In this document: piece by piece, positions 27,701 through 39,876 of the stretch | Layout of the letters: each line of letters opens with the position of its first letter | How positions within the stretch are numbered: position 1 is the first letter of the stretch | NCBI RefSeq assembly: GCF_029227915.1 | Contig: NC_079883.1 | Location: 26,848,001 to 26,912,000, forward strand | Length of the DNA stretch: 64,000 bases | Direction: 5' to 3' | DNA from: Hydractinia symbiolongicarpus | Taxonomy: Eukaryota > Cnidaria > Hydrozoa > Anthoathecata > Hydractiniidae | The notes under the pieces: generated by a model | Database searches by the model: none | The model's input: only the letters and a program-made list of their open reading frames with translations | What the model was told of the DNA's origin: nothing | Translations under genes and position numbers: made by a program

Positions 27701-28165
27701 GCTAAGCATGCGCACTAGATGTTTTCAAAACAATGTCACTTAGCAATTTACACTTGTTTATGTTGTTGGTGCGGATGCTGCTTGAGAGTCAAGCATTGCG
27801 AAACTGCGAAGCTTTTGATTGGTTAGGAGACATTCTTGTCAGGGTATTTGAATGATTTGACTCAGCATGTTTTGTTATTCATATATTTATATATTTATAT
27901 ATTCATATATTTATAACATGTATAGATTTCTTATTTCTAAGAGCACGTTTGCAAGTTTTTGAATATCTTATGAATATTTCAGTTGGAACTACATTGTACC
28001 ATTTTGAATTTATGTCAGTTACCATAACAAAGAAACAAAAATATAACTCGCCTGATGAATAATAAACATAACTCTAAAATGAAGCAAATTTATCACGATG
28101 TTATGTTTCACGAAATTTGCTTTTAAAAGAAAAATATTTGAATAAAGAGTAGGAAATATTTGCAA
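24793..28165. other. Gap upstream of the 1165-residue ORF
   Basis: No convincing gene. It contains the 3' end of the MARVEL gene, AT-rich unique DNA, a half copy of the CTCGTCCCCAGGG element at 27341-27360, and a TTTATATA/TTCATATA microsatellite at about 27878-27914. A stretch at 26850-26960 resembles 59990-60060. Confidence 0.6.
24876..24881 (+). terminator. Likely polyadenylation signal of the MARVEL gene
   Basis: An AATAAA hexamer lies 84 nt after the stop codon. Confidence 0.5.
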
Positions 28166-31100
28166 ATGGTTATGAAAAACACAGATGAATCTTTGTTAGT
28201 TATCTCCGAGGGCAAGGATTTATCGAACAACAAGAAAGAACTTCATAAAACGAAGAAGACAAAGAAAACATTCTCTCTGGTCACTTTTAAAAAGAAGAAA
28301 ACGTCACCGGCACCTAACGAAGACGAAAACACTGAGAAAAATGGCGCGAAAGATGCGGAGGCATCAACAAAGAAAATATTAGATAAAAAGCCACCTGTTC
28401 AAATTAAAGATAAGCCGACCACGGATAACAAAAAACAATGGAATATACTAACCAAGAAACCGATCGCTGGAAAAAAAACAAAATCTTCTTCAAAGTCCCA
28501 CCCGGTGAAAGCGCAAACAAAACAGAAGAAAATTAAAAGAACTGGTAAAACAAAAACTAGTGAAAACATAGAGTGTGATAAAAAAAATGAAACATCTCCG
28601 AAAGAACTGCAAAGAAAGGATTCAATTGCCAAAATGGCATCTCTTCTTGACGAATCAGAGATTTTACCTGTTGAAAAACAATCCGGGTTATTTGAGGAGA
28701 TAAAAGATTCACCAGATGCTCATAAAATTATCGGCGGTCGATCTGTCTTTAAACACCGCGATAGTTTAAATCTTTATAAAGATGGATATGAGCCCGGTCA
28801 TAGTGGTTTGTTAGAGGGAAATGCAACTAAGAAAAAATCTCGGAATACCGGATTTCATTTGTCATTAAACGAAAGCACTGTAAGTTTCCTCGGAACAAGT
28901 CCCGGATTCTTAGAAATGAGTTCCGGACTGGTCGTTAATAAGAAGAAGCCGGATCATGGTTTTCACATTTCATTGGACGATATATCAGATATAAGCCAAT
29001 CCGGTGTCTTTATTAAGAACAAGATTTTTGATAAAAACAACCAATGGGATATAGCAGAAACAACACCGGGTAGAAAAGAAAACACTACTACCGAAAACCG
29101 TGATATTTTAAATAATCAAACTTGTAGCACTTTACCATTACCTCAAACTGAAGAAGACTTTTACGAAGGCTCTCCCCTTACTTCTTCAAGAAGAAATTCA
29201 ACTCGCTTATCGTTTTTATACAACGCACATACAGGCTTTATATGCAAACACTGCTTTACTTCAGATTGTCACCACGTAGAGAAATCTGATAACAAACAAC
29301 CGGTACACGAAAATTCAAAACAAAATGATTTGATAGGAAATGATATATCTGTAGAAACTTGTAAAGACAAACAAAACGCTATGGATGAAGTAGATGAGGG
29401 AACGCTAGATGATACAGAAGTAGAAATTTTGTTGGAAAATTTAAGACAAAAGCTAGATAAAAATTTGAGTAACGCTATTGAAATAAAAGACCTGGTCAAA
29501 CTAATAAAACTGCGACAAGTGTATCATGCTGACGACGACGGTCGGATGGTTCCTTATAACGAATTGATAATAGACGTTGATAATACTGTTTTGCAAAATG
29601 ACACCAATGGTGGAGACTCTGTGCTCGAACATACGGAAGACGAACTACTAACATTACGAAATCAAGAGGAGAAAAATAACGTGGTTACAACTAACGACAG
29701 CGCTGAAAAGGGACTGGACTTGAGTGAAAGCGCACTTCGCATGACCCCTGTAGTGCCACAGGAAAAAGTACCGATTTCAACACACCAGCCATACAAACAG
29801 ATATCTCATGATTCATCAAAAGAAACATTTTACTACGACAGTGACTATGATGATGCAAGTTATTTGAACGCATGCGCATTATCGAAAACAAATGGATCAT
29901 TTGAGAAGTTGGAAGTTGCAAGCGATATTCTTTATTCCAACACTGAACATGATTCAGATGTCCCCATGACTCCACCTTTAAATGCATCATCTCCTACACA
30001 CCCTCCATTGGAGAGCTCAGGGTTAAAGCTATCCAAAAGAAGAACGTCTCTCCGTCCTTTATCAGAATTAGAACCAGTCCCTGAAACGGAGGAAGTGCAG
30101 CAGTTTACTTCCAGGTCAGCTAACTCAGCTCACTCGAATGCTTTAACACATGTGACAACAGATATAAACGTATTGGATGAACTTATCGACTTTGCTAACG
30201 ACAAACTCGAAACGAATAAAATCAAAAGTGACGAAGAGCCTGACTATAAAAATGGTGATGGAGATCAATACGAAGATTCGTTGAACAGTTTTGCATTGCC
30301 AGTGAACATTGATGGTAACACCAACCAAGGAGAAGAAAACCAAAAAAAATTATCATACAGTGATCTGACTTTATCTGAATTAAAAGCGCTGACGCATAAG
30401 CACAAGACATTAAACAGCTTAACAAAAGAGGAAAATCATAGCTCAAAGAAAGAATTAAGCGAGGACATTGTTGATTCTCATGACACTTTTGAGAAGTTGG
30501 AAAATCAACATGGTTTTTACGGGGATAATCAACTGGAAGTTTGGCTACAAGACGTTCGAAAGCAATGTTTAGATCAATTGAGAGAAGAAGAAAGACAGAG
30601 GCTTGGTGAAGAAGGTGAAAACATAACTAATGAAAATGAAGTCATTCAAGATGAAAATAACAATCAAAACTCCAATCCGAGATCGAGTGATTCCAACGCA
30701 AATTCCGGAATTTCGAGTAATGTTAACCCAGCAGAGGCATCCTACCATCATATTGACGTCTTGGTTCTAGACAATGGCCGTGCTGACCCTGCTCCTGTTG
30801 CGTCACCGGGGCCGTCAACTGCAACGACTACAAAGGATTCTGGAGTACAAAGTCATGTAACAGATCTAAATTATCCAACGGGAGTTGAAAGTTCCCAAGA
30901 GCCTTCTGACAATGAAAGAGAAGTGGAATTAGAACCACAACCGCAAGATCAGTCTTCCATGCTAGTACAAAGACTAAATATGTCTCATGAAAAAGTTCAC
31001 GATTATAGAAGTATGAACTTTCCATATATGATTTCAAATATGCACAGTTTTTCATATTTTGACCATCCTGCGAATATTACGGAACCGATGGATGATTATC

Positions 31101-31663
31101 ACACGTACTTAGCAAAGCATAATCGTAACCTTCGAAATTTTGTCGCTGGTAACCAGACGAACCTCGCATCGCAACCATCCGTTAATGCGTACCAACCGAG
31201 ACCACCCCAAACTCAAAACAGAAGCTCCCCCAAAGCTAATCATAGAAACACTGTAAGGCAGATAACGTATAATAATGTATCATCAAATAGCAGTTACGCC
31301 TTCACTGAACTTCACATCCCACGACCGCCATCTGTAACTAGATTACCAAGGGTTAATCAAAGGCCCTATAGCTACACTGGCCTCAATGGAGAAATGTTGA
31401 CCTATCCGTATCCCTCAGAACCCTTGCCATATCTTACTCATTCTAGACACATCACACGGTACAATCCAAACTTTGTACCATCCCGACAAAGTATGACGCA
31501 AAGGGTTGTTTCAAGCCATGACTATAACTTTTATTTAACTCACCCACGACGTTCCTTAAGGGAAAATAGATATAGTGACTACGAGCGATCAGAAATAGCT
31601 GAAAGAATGCAAAGGAGATATTATCCACCTTACACTATGCACAGATATAACAATTTTTTTTAA
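28166..31663 (+). CDS. Unrecognised 1165-residue charged, probably disordered protein (single-exon ORF)
   Basis: The first ATG is at 28166; the frame is open slightly further upstream without an ATG. The ORF runs 3498 nt with no intron, unlike every neighbour. I do not recognise it. Residues 1-170 are very Lys/Ser/Thr-rich (TKKTKKTFSLVTFKKKK). At about 210-280 a motif occurs twice: SGL, then KKK, then GFHLSLNE or GFHISLDD. A possible metal-binding cluster CKHCFTSDCHH lies at about 359-369. The middle is acidic (DDTEVEILLENLRQKLDK, DELIDFANDKLETNK) with a short charged helix LREEERQRLGEEGEN at about 800. The last 200 residues are rich in Tyr, Pro, Arg and Asn and end YPPYTMHRYNNFF. Low complexity suggests a scaffold or regulatory protein; no enzymatic domain is visible. 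A 5' untranslated exon is possible. Confidence 0.85.
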   Translation: MVMKNTDESLLVISEGKDLSNNKKELHKTKKTKKTFSLVTFKKKKTSPAPNEDENTEKNGAKDAEASTKKILDKKPPVQIKDKPTTDNKKQWNILTKKPIAGKKTKSSSKSHPVKAQTKQKKIKRTGKTKTSENIECDKKNETSPKELQRKDSIAKMASLLDESEILPVEKQSGLFEEIKDSPDAHKIIGGRSVFKHRDSLNLYKDGYEPGHSGLLEGNATKKKSRNTGFHLSLNESTVSFLGTSPGFLEMSSGLVVNKKKPDHGFHISLDDISDISQSGVFIKNKIFDKNNQWDIAETTPGRKENTTTENRDILNNQTCSTLPLPQTEEDFYEGSPLTSSRRNSTRLSFLYNAHTGFICKHCFTSDCHHVEKSDNKQPVHENSKQNDLIGNDISVETCKDKQNAMDEVDEGTLDDTEVEILLENLRQKLDKNLSNAIEIKDLVKLIKLRQVYHADDDGRMVPYNELIIDVDNTVLQNDTNGGDSVLEHTEDELLTLRNQEEKNNVVTTNDSAEKGLDLSESALRMTPVVPQEKVPISTHQPYKQISHDSSKETFYYDSDYDDASYLNACALSKTNGSFEKLEVASDILYSNTEHDSDVPMTPPLNASSPTHPPLESSGLKLSKRRTSLRPLSELEPVPETEEVQQFTSRSANSAHSNALTHVTTDINVLDELIDFANDKLETNKIKSDEEPDYKNGDGDQYEDSLNSFALPVNIDGNTNQGEENQKKLSYSDLTLSELKALTHKHKTLNSLTKEENHSSKKELSEDIVDSHDTFEKLENQHGFYGDNQLEVWLQDVRKQCLDQLREEERQRLGEEGENITNENEVIQDENNNQNSNPRSSDSNANSGISSNVNPAEASYHHIDVLVLDNGRADPAPVASPGPSTATTTKDSGVQSHVTDLNYPTGVESSQEPSDNEREVELEPQPQDQSSMLVQRLNMSHEKVHDYRSMNFPYMISNMHSFSYFDHPANITEPMDDYHTYLAKHNRNLRNFVAGNQTNLASQPSVNAYQPRPPQTQNRSSPKANHRNTVRQITYNNVSSNSSYAFTELHIPRPPSVTRLPRVNQRPYSYTGLNGEMLTYPYPSEPLPYLTHSRHITRYNPNFVPSRQSMTQRVVSSHDYNFYLTHPRRSLRENRYSDYERSEIAERMQRRYYPPYTMHRYNNFF

Positions 31664-32151
31664 ATACAGTATTTATTTTTTTATGAATTTGTTAATCATT
31701 TTTATGAGTTCTGTTTTTCAGACTAGTCCTGCTGTGAATTTTCTTATCACCACAATGATACATATCTTCTCCACAGTGGGTTTTTTCATCTACAAAATTA
31801 GTTAGTGGCGTCAAAATAATAGAGTAAAACATCTACTCTCCTACGTATATAGTTTCTAGCTGTATATAAATATACACAGATGGATATATTGATGGAAAAG
31901 AATTCTACTACTATTGCTGATTAATTTTCCTTTTCCATATTTGCGACCCAAATACTAATACCATCACCCTTAAGGTATTTTTGGCTTACTGATGAGAGAT
32001 AAGAGGTAAAAATCACTGGGAACAAGGGTGTAAGACCATTCACATACAGGAATTTTAAACTAAGTGTTAAATTTCCACAAAGTTTTTATGGCTGTGCATG
32101 GTCATTTAAGGGGGATGATTTTCACAAGCAAAAACTTTGTTCATGACCAAT

Positions 32152-32157
32152 AATAAA
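32152..32157 (+). terminator. Possible polyadenylation signal of the 1165-residue gene
   Basis: AATAAA lies 489 nt after the stop. An earlier variant signal cannot be excluded. Confidence 0.3.
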
Positions 32158-34713
32158 TAAAAAAGGGGAGAATCGCAAAGTTAGCGATTTATTTTTTCTT
32201 TTATCATCAACTTCAATAACAATAATTCTTCTTTGGTACCACAACAAATATTTCTGCCCGCGAAGGTTTTTGAAGTGTTGAGAGTACAATTCTCACGTGA
32301 GTGTGGATTCATAAACAAATTTTTTATGTACGCCGTTTATAATGCATAGTACAACCTTTAATGCTCTTAGTTCAGTCCAAAAATATAAGTCATGGAAACT
32401 AGGTTGAATTTGTATAAACATTCATAAAATGTCACCATATGTCTAATTGTTTCGAATGGAGACGCGCGCAAGATATTTATATTCATAATTAGTATAAGAG
32501 CATGTTTTAATAAGCCAACTCCCTTTTCAATCAACACCGTTCGTATGTAAAAGAACATTTAACGTTTTAAATATTGACACAACTTATCAACCAATCACAG
32601 TTATTTTACATATCTCATTCGACCAATCACAACTTGCGATTTTCGTACTTAGCCAAATGGTAAATAAAAAGATATTAATATATTTTCGTTTTTCTTTCGG
32701 TGGTTATATTTTGTTGGGTTGTCATGTTGAAGTCTTTCGTTCGTTTTCGCGAAACTAAAAATTGTAGTCACAACGAAACGCTTGCTTCGTAAGCGCAGTC
32801 TAGTCTCGCTAACTCAAACTCTTAATGTACAGGACAAAAAGTTCGACGCAGCGTGACTTCGAGATAATTGTAAGTTGTATATCACGGCACAAAGAGGTTT
32901 GTAAAGAAATAAATCTTAGTTTCCCTTAAAATACGTCATTAAAATACATCATTGTTACGTCGCTTTCTTGTAGCTACAATGTGTTGGCAATAGAGTCATA
33001 ATGCTGGTTGTGGTAAAACAGTTGCTTCTTTTCACGTTAATGAAAATTAGTTTTTTTATTTACGCAGCATTTTTTTTAATTATCATACTGAGAAGAACAG
33101 TACAGAAGAAGAACAGTATGGTTGGGTCTAAAAACAATTCTACTTAGTTAATTACTCCTAATATATTATTGTTGCGATATTATTAAATTACTTTTTTAAA
33201 TCACTATTTTTGAGAAGCCTTGATATTATGATATAAATGCTTTTCATCCAACTTTTGTCAAGCTTCACGCATTCTCTTTCCCGTGAACTTCTAGGGTACT
33301 AAGCCCAGTGTCACACCTCATTAGGAGCGTGGGTCAGGTAAGTATGTCTAGAATCATTTTATCTACTCTAGACCACCGAATAATCGTCTCCCCTCCCTTA
33401 TTGTTACTTTTTATAACAGCATATGAGAATAAAAGAAACTTGAATAAAAAAATCAAGAACGGCGTACTGAAAAAAGCAACCATTAATTCTCGAAATATTC
33501 ATGTGTTCTATTTTTCAACCCGCCCCAAATTGTTTCAACTTCTCCAATTATTAATTTTTAAAACATTATCTAAGACTAGTTAGTAATACCTGACAGAACT
33601 TAATCGCAAAGAAATCCGTCCGTTTAGGGCGTACTGATGGGGAAAGTTTGTAACAAAAGCATGCTAGAAGGTTTCTGGATTCGTTCGTTTACAATTTTAT
33701 AGAAAAGTGTGTGAAAATATATTTCTGCAACATCATAGTCCCGATTTCTTTGAAACGACGAAGTTTGGAGTACAGCCTCGTTTCCGGCATTTCTCTAAGA
33801 CTATTTGCAGACATCAGTCGTTAAATCTGTGAAAAAATCCACAAGAATATTCGCCAGTTGCTAATCACAGCTACCATCTTTGATTCCTGCTCACAGACAG
33901 GAACCGAGTATAGATGATATTTTGTTTTACATAGCTCAATAAAGGTTTTTCTAACACCGTCCTCAAATAAGCATAAACCATCAAACGGTGACAGAAGATA
34001 TACCCAACACTTTTCCATCTCTGTACAAAGACGGAGGCTCTACAGTCATATTGAGAGAATTGCATTATTTTTTTCGGTGTATAACTACAAAAAGCAAAAC
34101 TAGGCTTGAATTCAATAATTATTTTGTGCCTTTTAACATAGTAATATTCAATAATAATTTTGCAGCCAAATACTGACTGCGCCTACTGATTGGTTACTTG
34201 CTGTTATACTTTGCTCATGTAGACAATACTTTAGAAACCCTTTTTTCCTAATATTTCAGCGAATTATGTTACTCAACCAAAGAGTAATTAACATTCGGAC
34301 TGTTTTTAAGAGGAGGGAAAGATGTGACCACACTTATAATGGTCACATCGGATTTTTTTCTGAAAAATTCAGTGTCTAGTATTTTATTAACCTTTTTAGA
34401 AAACTTAGTTACTCTGCAGTATCAAATAATCGCCCTCTCGTCTTGGCTGACAGACAGTCAACGGCTATTATTATACAGATGACTAAATAAAGCAACCCTA
34501 AAGGAGCGTTTTCTTCGAAATATGCATGTTTTTTTATTTTCCAAACCCTTCTTCCTATTATTCCATCCAATTGTTAATTTTTAATGTATTTCACCCCCTC
34601 ACCCCCTCGCCCCTTTCCCAGTTTGGAGACTATGCGAACCAGGGAATGCAGTTCATAATTGGCGCACAAAGTATAGAACACAAAAAGGTTTTTCTTTGTT
34701 GTTTACATCAATA

Positions 34714-34755
34714 ATTCTCCTAGGATACGATAAGGTTATCGTATCCTAGGAGAAT
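34714..34755. repeat. Perfect 20-bp inverted repeat with 2-bp loop
   Basis: Arms ATTCTCCTAGGATACGATAA (34714-34733) and its exact complement (34736-34755) flank GG. Confidence 0.95.
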
Positions 34756-35080
34756 ACGTTATCCTCTTATCTTTCTCTCTATCCTCCTAATTATGTTTAA
34801 ATTTTATTTATATATTTCACTTTTCCAAAACTCGCTTTGAATTCGTAATCTTTAACGACAGTTGTATCCGTTTGATTATTCTGCTTATTTTTCCTCCGTG
34901 GTGGAGAGTATTTAGTACGTATATTATCCGTTGATAACACTCTGTTGTATTTTAATTATATAGTTAAAAATTTGCGAAGTTGATGATCGCGTTGGGAAAT
35001 AAAGTTGAAAACATTAAAAGCCTGATGTGAGAGTATGTGGCACGTTCAGTCAAATGCCAAAACGCTAATCTAAAGCAAAA

Positions 35081-38000
35081 ATGACGGTAAGTGGTGAAGT
35101 TTGTTTTTAATGAAACTATCAAACTGTTGTTTCCCGCTACATTTTCGTATACACATCCGGAAAGATATGCAGACAACATGTGATCTGCAGCTACGAAAAT
35201 ATTTTGTGTATCATGCATGCTTTTATAAGAATGCTGGAATATTTCCCTTCTATTGTCTTTCGTCCTGAGAACAAATAAAGAAAAGAAAAAGAGACCTTTA
35301 AAGGGAAGAAATTGTCTGGGGAGTAAATTAGATGATTAAGGAGGTGCGTTTTGCGAGATTAAATTCAAAGGCGTTCTTTTAAAAAATTTCTTTTTCGTTC
35401 ATTCAACCAATAAGTGAAGAAGTGATGTGTTTAACATCCAACAAACATTTCTACCAACTACCTTTCAGTGTATTTGATTCCTGTAAAATGTATAGCTTAA
35501 GGGAAGAAATAAAATGAGGAAATGACTGTAAATTAGGTCAAATTTTTTTTCGGTATGTCTGATTCCCGCAAAATGTACAACTTATTATCCAAAAACTAAA
35601 ATACTGCAAAAAAAATTAACTTTTAAGTTAAAAGAAAAAAATAGAGAGTTCTATGTTTAATGAACTCTATATGTTTTTATTTTTTTTGTATTTCATTATT
35701 ATTTTTGTTGTTGTCGTTTTTATTATCATTACTTTTTTTGAATTTTTATTTTGTGAATTATTTTAACACGGTTTTTTTGTTCTTATCTCTGATGATAAAT
35801 CACGTATACACCCTCCATCCTTGAGGCTATTATCCCTTTAAATAGTTGTTATAGGCAAAATGATGGCCCTTCAAAAAATTTAGATAAAGTATTTTTGAAA
35901 CAAAGGTAAGATAACCAATCTCGTGCTCAGATCTGTTTTAGCTTTCTGGTATACGTCCTGGCCACAAATTGAAAAGCGAAAAAAAACCCTAGGAACAAGA
36001 ATGGTTAAAAACAGAAATTTTTCGGTTTATAGATAATGTGATATTTCGCGAAATATACTTGCTTTGTTAATGCTTTCGGAAATTAAAATTTCCTAGGTCA
36101 AGGGTCATCAGCCAAGAACCAAGAAAGCTATAACTTCGTCGATGTCCACTTTTAGCACCTCAGGTTCCAGGAAATTTTTTTAGTAAGTTAATGTTGTTCC
36201 CAGGGCTTTTCTGCGCATGTGATATTCTGGCAGCGCGTGGAGAAACATTGGAGACGAGTTTGAGGTTAAGAAATACTGTGCTCTGTTTTGTGGAAGTTGT
36301 CGAAGATTTCAAAGTGACCTGTTTTTACAATCACTATGATTGTGAAAACAGGTCATTCGAGATAAGCCAACTGTCAACATTAAGTCATCTGCACGCATAG
36401 ACATATTGTTTTAGGCTCAAGTCTCAAGTTTAATTTTCGCACCTTTTCATTTGAAACAAAAAGTATAAGACAATCTCTTGATAACTCTAAGGCACTCAAT
36501 AATCATCATTTTTTGTTTTTGTTTTAGAGACCACGTGATAGTTTGACAAAGGAACAGTTACTTGGTACGTATATGCTAAAAAAAATTTATTTAAAACAAT
36601 AATTTTTTACTTACATTTTTTTTTACATTCTTTAAAGATTTCAGGAACGCATTTGACGTGTTTGATACCAATCACGTGGGTATGATATCCAGTGAACAAT
36701 TACGAAATGTAATGGTACGTTTGGGACAAAAACCTACAGACGATGAAATTAGTAAAATGATCAAGAAAGTGGATAAGAATGGTATGTGCTAAACCTCGTT
36801 CCCATGGCCTTTTTGATTAATTTGGTAATAACGATTCTAGGCCTAAAAAACTCTAGTGCAACTCTAATGGCATTACTTTGTGATATATTTTATTTTTCTT
36901 GTGAAAATCTTCACAGTTTCCATCATTTTTAACTTTTCAAAAACAAAAAATTCACTTTTTGATGCTTGAGTATTTTTACTTCTTTGTGGTTTACAATGAA
37001 ACTTCTCCCTTTGGAAGACGCGCTTTTGTGTTACTTAACGGAGTCATACAACTAACGATACTTACATGACATTTGTGCAGTGTTAAAAACAGATATAGGC
37101 GTGATATATTTAATGATAACCGGATAAGGGGTCCGGCATCAAAAAAATGTTTAATATGACACGCTCGTATGTTTTGATCGTACAGATATTTCAATTTGTG
37201 ACAAGTTGAGATTTTTACCAAGTGATTGAAACAGAAAATTTACTGTAACGATGTAATAATTGCGAAAATAAGAGTGTCCTGGAGTTTAGTTTTGCAAAAT
37301 AAGGAAAGAGACTGTCAATTAAATTGCGGGAAAAGGGTTAGGCAATTTCGAAGTTTAATACAAATGTTTAAAGTATGAAATTCTAATATATATTTATAAA
37401 TACAACAAGTATAAATCCAATGTTTAGCGATTAGACGTCTGTTTCTTCCCTTTCACAGAAGCGACTGTTTTTACCAAAAACTAAACCAGCTTTTAGAGCG
37501 TCGGTGAGTTTGATTTTTGAATTGGCGAGTTCATGCTAAATACTGACAGGACCAAAAGACCAACAGTTAGGGCTCAGTTGTATTTTTTAGAAATATTTAA
37601 AAATCATTTTTCCATGTTAATATTGTAGAGAGAAGTGGAGAAATTATATTGTATTTCAAATTTTTCAACCCTTATATCATTTACTATACGTCTTCTCTGT
37701 TTTAATAAATATAAATTTAAACTATTTACTGCATATTACAAAAAAGTGTGATTCCTAAAAAATCATTTTTATCTTTCCGTTTCTGATATTAAACACAAGC
37801 TGTTCTTTTTTAGAATTTATGTATTCACTTTCGTCTCACCCTCCCTGCCCCGTCATTGGCCGAAACAAAATTGCCACTAAAGTGACGAAAATTTAGACCA
37901 ACCACTGACGAAAATTATGGGTCATATGAACGAAATCTGGTGTTGACAGTGTTTGACTTTGTTAGACATGGTACTACTTAACCATTTTTAAGCCAATTTT

Positions 38001-39261
38001 AAAACTTCTCACTTGACCTTCCATTTCAGGCATGAAGCAGTATTCACCCCCAACCCGATATACTCTCCTCACCCTAAGGATTGGTCGATCTCTTATATAA
38101 AAAGAAATATTCTTCCTGTTGACACAGCTAGCCAAGTGTTGATAATTTACATTTATTTTAGGCAACGACGTCATCGAATTTGATGAGTTCTTGGATATGA
38201 TGTGTTCGTATATTTCACATCATGAACAAGAAGAAAACATAACCAAGGATATTTTTATGTTATTTGACCGCAACAAAAATGGCGTCATATCGTAAGTTTT
38301 TCAGTTTTCAAGTCAATACAGTGTTTTTTAAACCATAAGTCTCTAGTTTTGTGTCCTCTTTGTTGAAATCACGACAACCTTTTTTGACTTTTTGCCTGAA
38401 AAATTTAAAGCTTGTCGTGGCCATAAAGATGACTTTTAAGACCTTTAACAAATTTAATGGCTTTGAAACACGGTAAACTAGACATTTCAATTTTATCTCC
38501 CATTTTTTTTTGAAATAATATTTTGGAGTTGAAATAGATGAGAGGACGCTAATTTTTTTTAGTACAAAAGAACTTCGCTCCATGATGAAATCGTTAGGGG
38601 AAAAATTAACAGAAAAGCAAGTTTCGCAAATGATGAAATTCGCTGATATAAACAAAGATGGCGGAATTGATTTTGAAGGTAAGTTGCAATTCCTTGCAAA
38701 ATATATTGAAGAAATTGGTTAAAAGTTTGTCCACTGTTATTGTTGTTGCTGTTCATCTTACAATTAGTTTCTAGTTAAAAAGTGAAGTTAGACTAAATCC
38801 TTGAAATGTGGTGGCGATTGCTTTAAAAAATTTTATACTGTAGTACAAAAATAAAATCCACAGCGCAGTTTCACGCCTATTTGATAGGTTAAAATTTTTC
38901 TGAATGTCTGATTACTACACACCAATCATGGTGGGGCCTTCTTGGTTTACGTAATACAAAAAGGTCCATAAATTTACAATCTGGCCCCTCTGAAACATTT
39001 TAAAACACTTGCGTACGCAGCCGGCAACGGAGTATTAAAGAGTTGTCTTTAAAAAATGGCTAAAAATCTACTGCAGTATGAGAATGTAGGCTTCTTAGCT
39101 GTATAAATTTTTACGTGTGTTTTACAACCATGCTTTATCCTTGAAAGAGTTAAGTTTAGTTGTGGAACTCACTGTATAATATTTTTTTAGAGTTTAAACG
39201 TTTAATGGAGGAAGTACCACATGTGAAGAGTCAATGTCGACGTGCAGTGTCCAATCCGTAA
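35081..39261 (+). CDS. Calmodulin/troponin-C-like EF-hand protein, about 167 aa
   Basis: Exons 36528-36564, 36638-36781, 38162-38291, 38563-38678 and 39191-39261 join in phase with consensus borders. The only plausible start nearby is ATGACG followed by GTAAGT at 35081-35086, a two-codon first coding exon that gives MTRPRDSLTKEQLLDFRNAF; this start is less certain than the rest. Four EF-hand loops are visible. EF1 DTNHVGMISSEQ lacks Asp/Asn/Ser at position 5 and Glu at 12, so it probably binds calcium poorly. EF2 DKNGNDVIEFDE has Asp instead of Gly at position 6. EF3 DRNKNGVISTKE and EF4 DINKDGGIDFEE are canonical. The tail after EF4 is about 20 residues, basic, ending RRAVSNP. Length and four-hand layout fit a calcium sensor of the calmodulin/troponin-C group; it is too divergent to be calmodulin itself. 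Confidence 0.85.
36316..36354. repeat. 18-bp inverted repeat with 3-bp loop
   Basis: GACCTGTTTTTACAATCA, CTA, then the complement with one mismatch. It lies in the first intron of the EF-hand gene, about 115 bp after a TTGTTCCCAGGGC element core at 36194. Confidence 0.85.
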
Positions 39262-39559
39262 CCAGATCGGGTAAAGATCGGAAGAAGATCGGGTGAACTG
39301 TTCACAAAATTATATTTCATAATCTATATTTTATAATTCATGTTTGAAAAATTAAACTGAGTCTTAAAAAAACACTAAAAAACCGACATTTTTTTGGTTC
39401 TCATCGTCCGCCCCTAAAACATATTTAAGACTAACATTTAGAGAACTTCATTTTCGGCACTACTTGTGAAAAGGCTCTATTGTTCCTGCGTAGAAAGGGC
39501 AAGACCTTCGGAAAAGAGGCTCATCTAAAGACGAACAATATAACCCTTTGATAAATTAA

Positions 39560-39565
39560 AATAAA
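39560..39565 (+). terminator. Possible polyadenylation signal of the EF-hand gene
   Basis: AATAAA lies about 300 nt after the stop codon. Confidence 0.35.
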
Positions 39566-39876
39566 AATTGGCTTAGTGAGAGAGATTATATGTTTGTTTT
39601 TTATAGAAACATAATACAATTTGTGGATTGTAATATAAAAAGTGTGTTTCTTATCAACATTTTTTCTTTCATGTATATCTTTAACGACGCATATAAAACA
39701 TATAGCATATATATATTATATATATAAACGTGAAAATAACGAGGCATGAGTATATCTTGGAGTAAAGATATACAACATATGAAGATGATGTGCAAAAATA
39801 TCCTTATAATTCCACAAATAATAATTGCTTAAATTACTTGTCATTCAGCGACATATTTATAAAGTGTGCTATACAC

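Larger units (their letters stand above)
31664..35080. other. Gap before the EF-hand gene
   Basis: No supported gene. Inverted CCAAT boxes (ATTGG/CCAAT) lie near 32590-32640 and 34187, with a GC-richer stretch at about 32740-32870. These are possible promoter parts of the EF-hand gene, but this is inference. A 20-bp perfect inverted repeat is at 34714-34755. Confidence 0.5.

Noticed and set aside
28160-28165. Start of the 1165-residue protein two codons upstream at TTG
   Set aside because: TTG is not a normal start in animals; the first ATG is at 28166.
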